Assembly: GCA_002339165.1 (NCBI GenBank)
Contig: DDJS01000011.1
Coordinates: 3,704 to 29,743 of the forward strand
Origin: Cellvibrionales bacterium UBA2618
GTDB lineage: Bacteria; Pseudomonadota; Gammaproteobacteria; Pseudomonadales; Porticoccaceae
Direction: 5' to 3'
DNA length: 26,040 nt
The notes below the pieces were generated by a model, which was not told the origin of the DNA, did no database searches, and saw only the letters and a list, made by a program, of their open reading frames with translations. Within the stretch, counting starts at the first letter, position 1. Each line of letters opens with the position of its first letter. Both the position numbers and the translations under genes were made by a program. This document shows, piece after piece, positions 23,834 to 26,040 of this stretch.

Positions 23834-24847
23834 TTAAAAGTTGTCCAAGCGGTAAACATCAACCGCTGTTTGATAAAAAAGAGATGCCCGTTCAGCATCC
23901 ATGTGTTTCGCCGTTGCGTGTTTGTACGCATTCCACAGGACGGCATAAGATCCTGCCACGCGATCTACTGGAAAGTTACTTTCGAGCATACAGCGCTGTG
24001 CACCAAATAATTCGATGCAGGTATTAAAATACGGTGTTATAGCTTCTGCAAGATCTATCGACGTCGGCGGCGCCGGTTGTTTTTGCCAGTCGAAACCGGC
24101 GATCGACATATTTAGCCCACCGAGCTTAACGAATACATTGTCGCAATCTGCAATGGCAGTAAGGCTGGCGCGCCAGGCCTTAAAGACCTCGGTTCTGCAA
24201 CCCCGATAGGGCCCAATCCCCAATGGACCACCGACATGGTTGAGGATAATTTTGATCTTTGGAAAGGCCTTTGCGAGCGCCACCAGCTCGTCCAACTGGG
24301 TGTGGTAAAGCCACGCATCAAAGCTCAAATTGAGTGATTCGAGTGTCGCAAAGCCGTCGAGAAATTTTCGATCAGACAGCAACTGCGGCGGCGGATTGGT
24401 ATGTGAGTTGTGAATTTTGTCGCTGCTGTGGCAGGCGGCAGCGTAGCGAATGCCACGAAATCTTGTGCTGCTTTCGCAGTGCATTTTTAGTATCGGCAAG
24501 ACATCTTCGCCAAGCCGTAGGTCGGCAAAGCCGACAATCCCCGCCGCCACGCGACAAGCTTTATTCGCCTGCTGGGTCGGGCGGGATAATGCATCGATGT
24601 GTTCGGTCTCGCCAACTGCGCGCAATTCAACCGCCCCGCTGGCCCAATAATGCTGCATGCACTCGACATAAACGGTTTTCACCACGCGGTGGCCGGCACT
24701 AAAATCAGCCAGTGCTTCATCCATCAAATAGCGATTATCCGGGTACTCCCAGAGGTGGTGGTGAGCATCGCAGATCTGCAACTCCGGCTCGATGATCGGC
24801 TCGGAGGTCTGGGCTAGCCACGCCTCACGTTGTTGCTGAGTATTCAT
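23834..24847 (-). CDS. Amidohydrolase 2 family (TIM-barrel metal hydrolase)
   Basis: Members of this family are metal-dependent hydrolases or decarboxylases, including lactonases. The 337-residue protein has the first metal motif DAHHHLW (27-33), a mid-barrel FRGIRYAA, the histidine LNHVGGP strand and the final acidic strand MLESNFPVD. These are the typical metal and catalytic positions. The closest relatives by motif are the 2-pyrone-4,6-dicarboxylate/fuconolactone-type lactonases, so a lactone is a reasonable substrate guess, not proof. It ends 10 bases before npdG and follows the MaoC gene by 88 bases in which I see nothing. Confidence 0.85.
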   Translation of the reverse strand: MNTQQQREAWLAQTSEPIIEPELQICDAHHHLWEYPDNRYLMDEALADFSAGHRVVKTVYVECMQHYWASGAVELRAVGETEHIDALSRPTQQANKACRVAAGIVGFADLRLGEDVLPILKMHCESSTRFRGIRYAAACHSSDKIHNSHTNPPPQLLSDRKFLDGFATLESLNLSFDAWLYHTQLDELVALAKAFPKIKIILNHVGGPLGIGPYRGCRTEVFKAWRASLTAIADCDNVFVKLGGLNMSIAGFDWQKQPAPPTSIDLAEAITPYFNTCIELFGAQRCMLESNFPVDRVAGSYAVLWNAYKHATAKHMDAERASLFYQTAVDVYRLDNF

Positions 24848-24935
24848 CGACGACCCACTTCGCCGAATCGACCGATTGCGCCGGGCTGTGGGCCGGTGCT
24901 CGAGAGGGTGTTAAGTAACGGTATCGAGGGCGCGG

Positions 24936-25799
24936 TCATAGGGTTATTCGCGCTGCGCCATTGTTTAGAACGGTCAGGCCGCGCTCGACGACTTTGCAGC
25001 GAAATACCATGTCTTCGCCGCTTCGCCAGATCTCTGTGCGCAGCGTTTCACCGGGGTAAACGGGCGCTGAAAAACGCACATTGAGGCGCGTAAGGCGTGA
25101 ATTTGGATGCATGGCACAGGCGTCTAAAATCGCTCTTGCGGCGATTCCGAACGTTGCTAAGCCATGTAAAATAGGGCTTTGGAAGCCGGCTTTTGCGGCA
25201 ATTTTTGGGTCTGCATGTAATGGGTTGTAGTCGCCGCTAAGACGATACAGTAAGGCCGCATTGGGTGCTATTTGAATATCTTGGTGGCTGTCGGCGGCGC
25301 GTTCAGGAATGCTGGCCGCCGCCGCTGGAGCGATTTGCGGCGGGCGCTCAAAGCCGCCGTTGCCGCGCGCGAAGACTACCGCTTTTTGAGTATTTAGCAA
25401 ATCGCCCGAGGCCTTGTCATAGAGTTGCCGCTGGGTGAAGATCAAGGCGCCTTTACCGGCCCCCTTGTCGAGGATGTCTAGTACTTTGGTCTGCCCAATC
25501 ACGGTGCCATGAGAGGGAAGATCTCGATGAATTTCGAGATGCTGTTCACCGTGGAGCACTTTGACCATGTCGATGCCGGTTTTGGGGTTGGCTAGCCATG
25601 CGCCGGGATAGCCCAGCGTCACGGCCATGGTTGGAAAGCTCTGTAATTGCGTTTCGTACAGGTACTTTAACTGCTCTGGATCGCTCGGGTTATTGCCTAG
25701 CCCGAGCCCCAGGGCGTAGAGTATGCTGTCCTTTTCTGAATAGGTTTGTTCGACATCGTCGAAGCGCCAGTTGAGAATCGTCTGATAATCAAGTCCCAT
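24936..25799 (-). CDS. MaoC-type hotdog 2-enoyl-CoA hydratase
   Basis: This is a double-hotdog (R)-specific hydratase that adds water to trans-2-enoyl-CoA. The 287-residue form starting at the ATG at 25799 (MGLDYQTILNWRFDDVEQTY) matches the MaoC/HSD17B4 hydratase-2 family; a longer frame to 25871 overlaps the SDR gene and looks unlikely. The N-terminal half is the degenerate hotdog with VLHGEQHLEIHRDLP. The C-terminal half carries the hydratase-2 motif SGDYNPLHADPKIAAKAGF near residue 187-205 with its Asp/Asn/His, then PILHGLATFG. It follows the SDR gene by 25 bases, and such pairs perform successive steps of beta-oxidation. Likely substrate class: an enoyl-CoA, unspecified. Confidence 0.9.
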   Translation of the reverse strand: MGLDYQTILNWRFDDVEQTYSEKDSILYALGLGLGNNPSDPEQLKYLYETQLQSFPTMAVTLGYPGAWLANPKTGIDMVKVLHGEQHLEIHRDLPSHGTVIGQTKVLDILDKGAGKGALIFTQRQLYDKASGDLLNTQKAVVFARGNGGFERPPQIAPAAAASIPERAADSHQDIQIAPNAALLYRLSGDYNPLHADPKIAAKAGFQSPILHGLATFGIAARAILDACAMHPNSRLTRLNVRFSAPVYPGETLRTEIWRSGEDMVFRCKVVERGLTVLNNGAARITL

Positions 25800-25824
25800 T
25801 GCAGAGCCCCCATTTAAGCACGGC

Positions 25825-26040
25825 TTACACCGGGTCCCAGGTGAATACATCGGCGGTGACGTCGAGGTCATACATCGACGCTTTAAAGGCGTCGAAGACT
25901 TGCGCGCTGACGGTCTCTGGCGTCCAGCCTTCGGCGGTGTGCACCGAGCGCACCGGCCGCGGTTGGCTCATTAAAAATATTTCGTTATTGCGCACGGCAA
26001 ATACCTGCCCGGATACATCGGACGCTGCGTCGCTAAACAG
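25825..26040 (-). CDS. Short-chain dehydrogenase, C-terminal end (5' part outside window)
   Basis: A reading frame enters from the right edge and ends with TAA at 25825-25827; 71 residues are visible. They read VSGQVFAVRNNEIFLMSQPRPVRSVHTAEGW and end VFTWDPV. This tail, with the PRPVRS segment, is typical of the short-chain dehydrogenases that sit beside MaoC genes and act on 3-hydroxyacyl-CoA or related substrates. The Rossmann and catalytic Ser-Tyr-Lys parts lie outside the window. It is the first visible gene of the minus-strand run leading into the F420 genes, so the promoter is presumably further right. Confidence 0.75.
   Translation of the reverse strand: MFSDAASDVSGQVFAVRNNEIFLMSQPRPVRSVHTAEGWTPETVSAQVFDAFKASMYDLDVTADVFTWDPV

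Noticed and set aside
24848..24935. Possible small gene or promoter between the MaoC and amidohydrolase genes
   Set aside because: Only 88 bases, with no ribosome site, no promoter hexamers and no hairpin that I could see.

Overview
The window comes from the replication-origin region of a gammaproteobacterial chromosome. dnaA, mnmE, yidC, yidD, rnpA, rpmH, mnmG, rsmG, parA and parB all occur within the first 10.3 kb, and the DnaA, YidC, RnpA, MnmG and ParB sequences read like those of Pseudomonas- or E. coli-type bacteria. I cannot name a genus. The acyl-CoA genes, a PQQ-type dehydrogenase and a full coenzyme F420 pathway suggest an aerobic heterotroph that breaks down lipids or other hydrophobic compounds.

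Region 1 (1-10284), chromosome maintenance. dnaA runs off the left edge on the minus strand. Next, also on the minus strand, come mnmE, yidC, yidD, rnpA and rpmH (in transcription order rpmH-rnpA-yidD-yidC-mnmE). From 6082 on the plus strand come mnmG-rsmG-parA-parB, tightly packed or overlapping. In E. coli and Pseudomonas, rpmH is the gene next to dnaA and the two diverge; in Pseudomonas mnmE runs straight into mnmG. Here the rpmH-mnmE block is flipped, so mnmE abuts dnaA and rpmH diverges from mnmG. This leaves two AT-rich intergenic regions (1254-1654 and 5550-6081), each with DnaA-box-like sites. Either could be oriC, or hold half of an old one.

Region 2 (10303-18023), catabolic genes, all minus strand. 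In transcription order: an SnoaL-like lipoprotein and a secreted cytochrome c/PQQ-propeller dehydrogenase; the E1 alpha and beta subunits of a 2-oxo-acid/acetoin-type dehydrogenase without E2 or E3; a probable two-subunit acyl-CoA dehydrogenase; and a crotonase that ends 18 bases from the convergent parB. A short palindrome just after a promoter-like sequence precedes the acyl-CoA dehydrogenase genes.

Region 3 (18094-26040), coenzyme F420 cluster, all minus strand. In transcription order: a short-chain dehydrogenase (only its C-terminus is in the window), a MaoC-type hydratase, an amidohydrolase, an F420:NADP oxidoreductase (npdG), cofE, cofD, cofC and a fused fbiC. FbiC makes the deazaflavin Fo, CofC activates a three-carbon phospho-acid, CofD joins it to Fo, CofE adds glutamates, and NpdG would supply F420H2 from NADPH. 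CofE lacks the reductase domain found in mycobacterial FbiB, which bears on which three-carbon unit is used. No F420-using catabolic enzyme is visible; the flanking acyl-CoA, hydratase and dehydrogenase genes suggest that the cofactor serves a degradation pathway that continues past the right edge. I saw no tRNA, rRNA, CRISPR array or mobile element.
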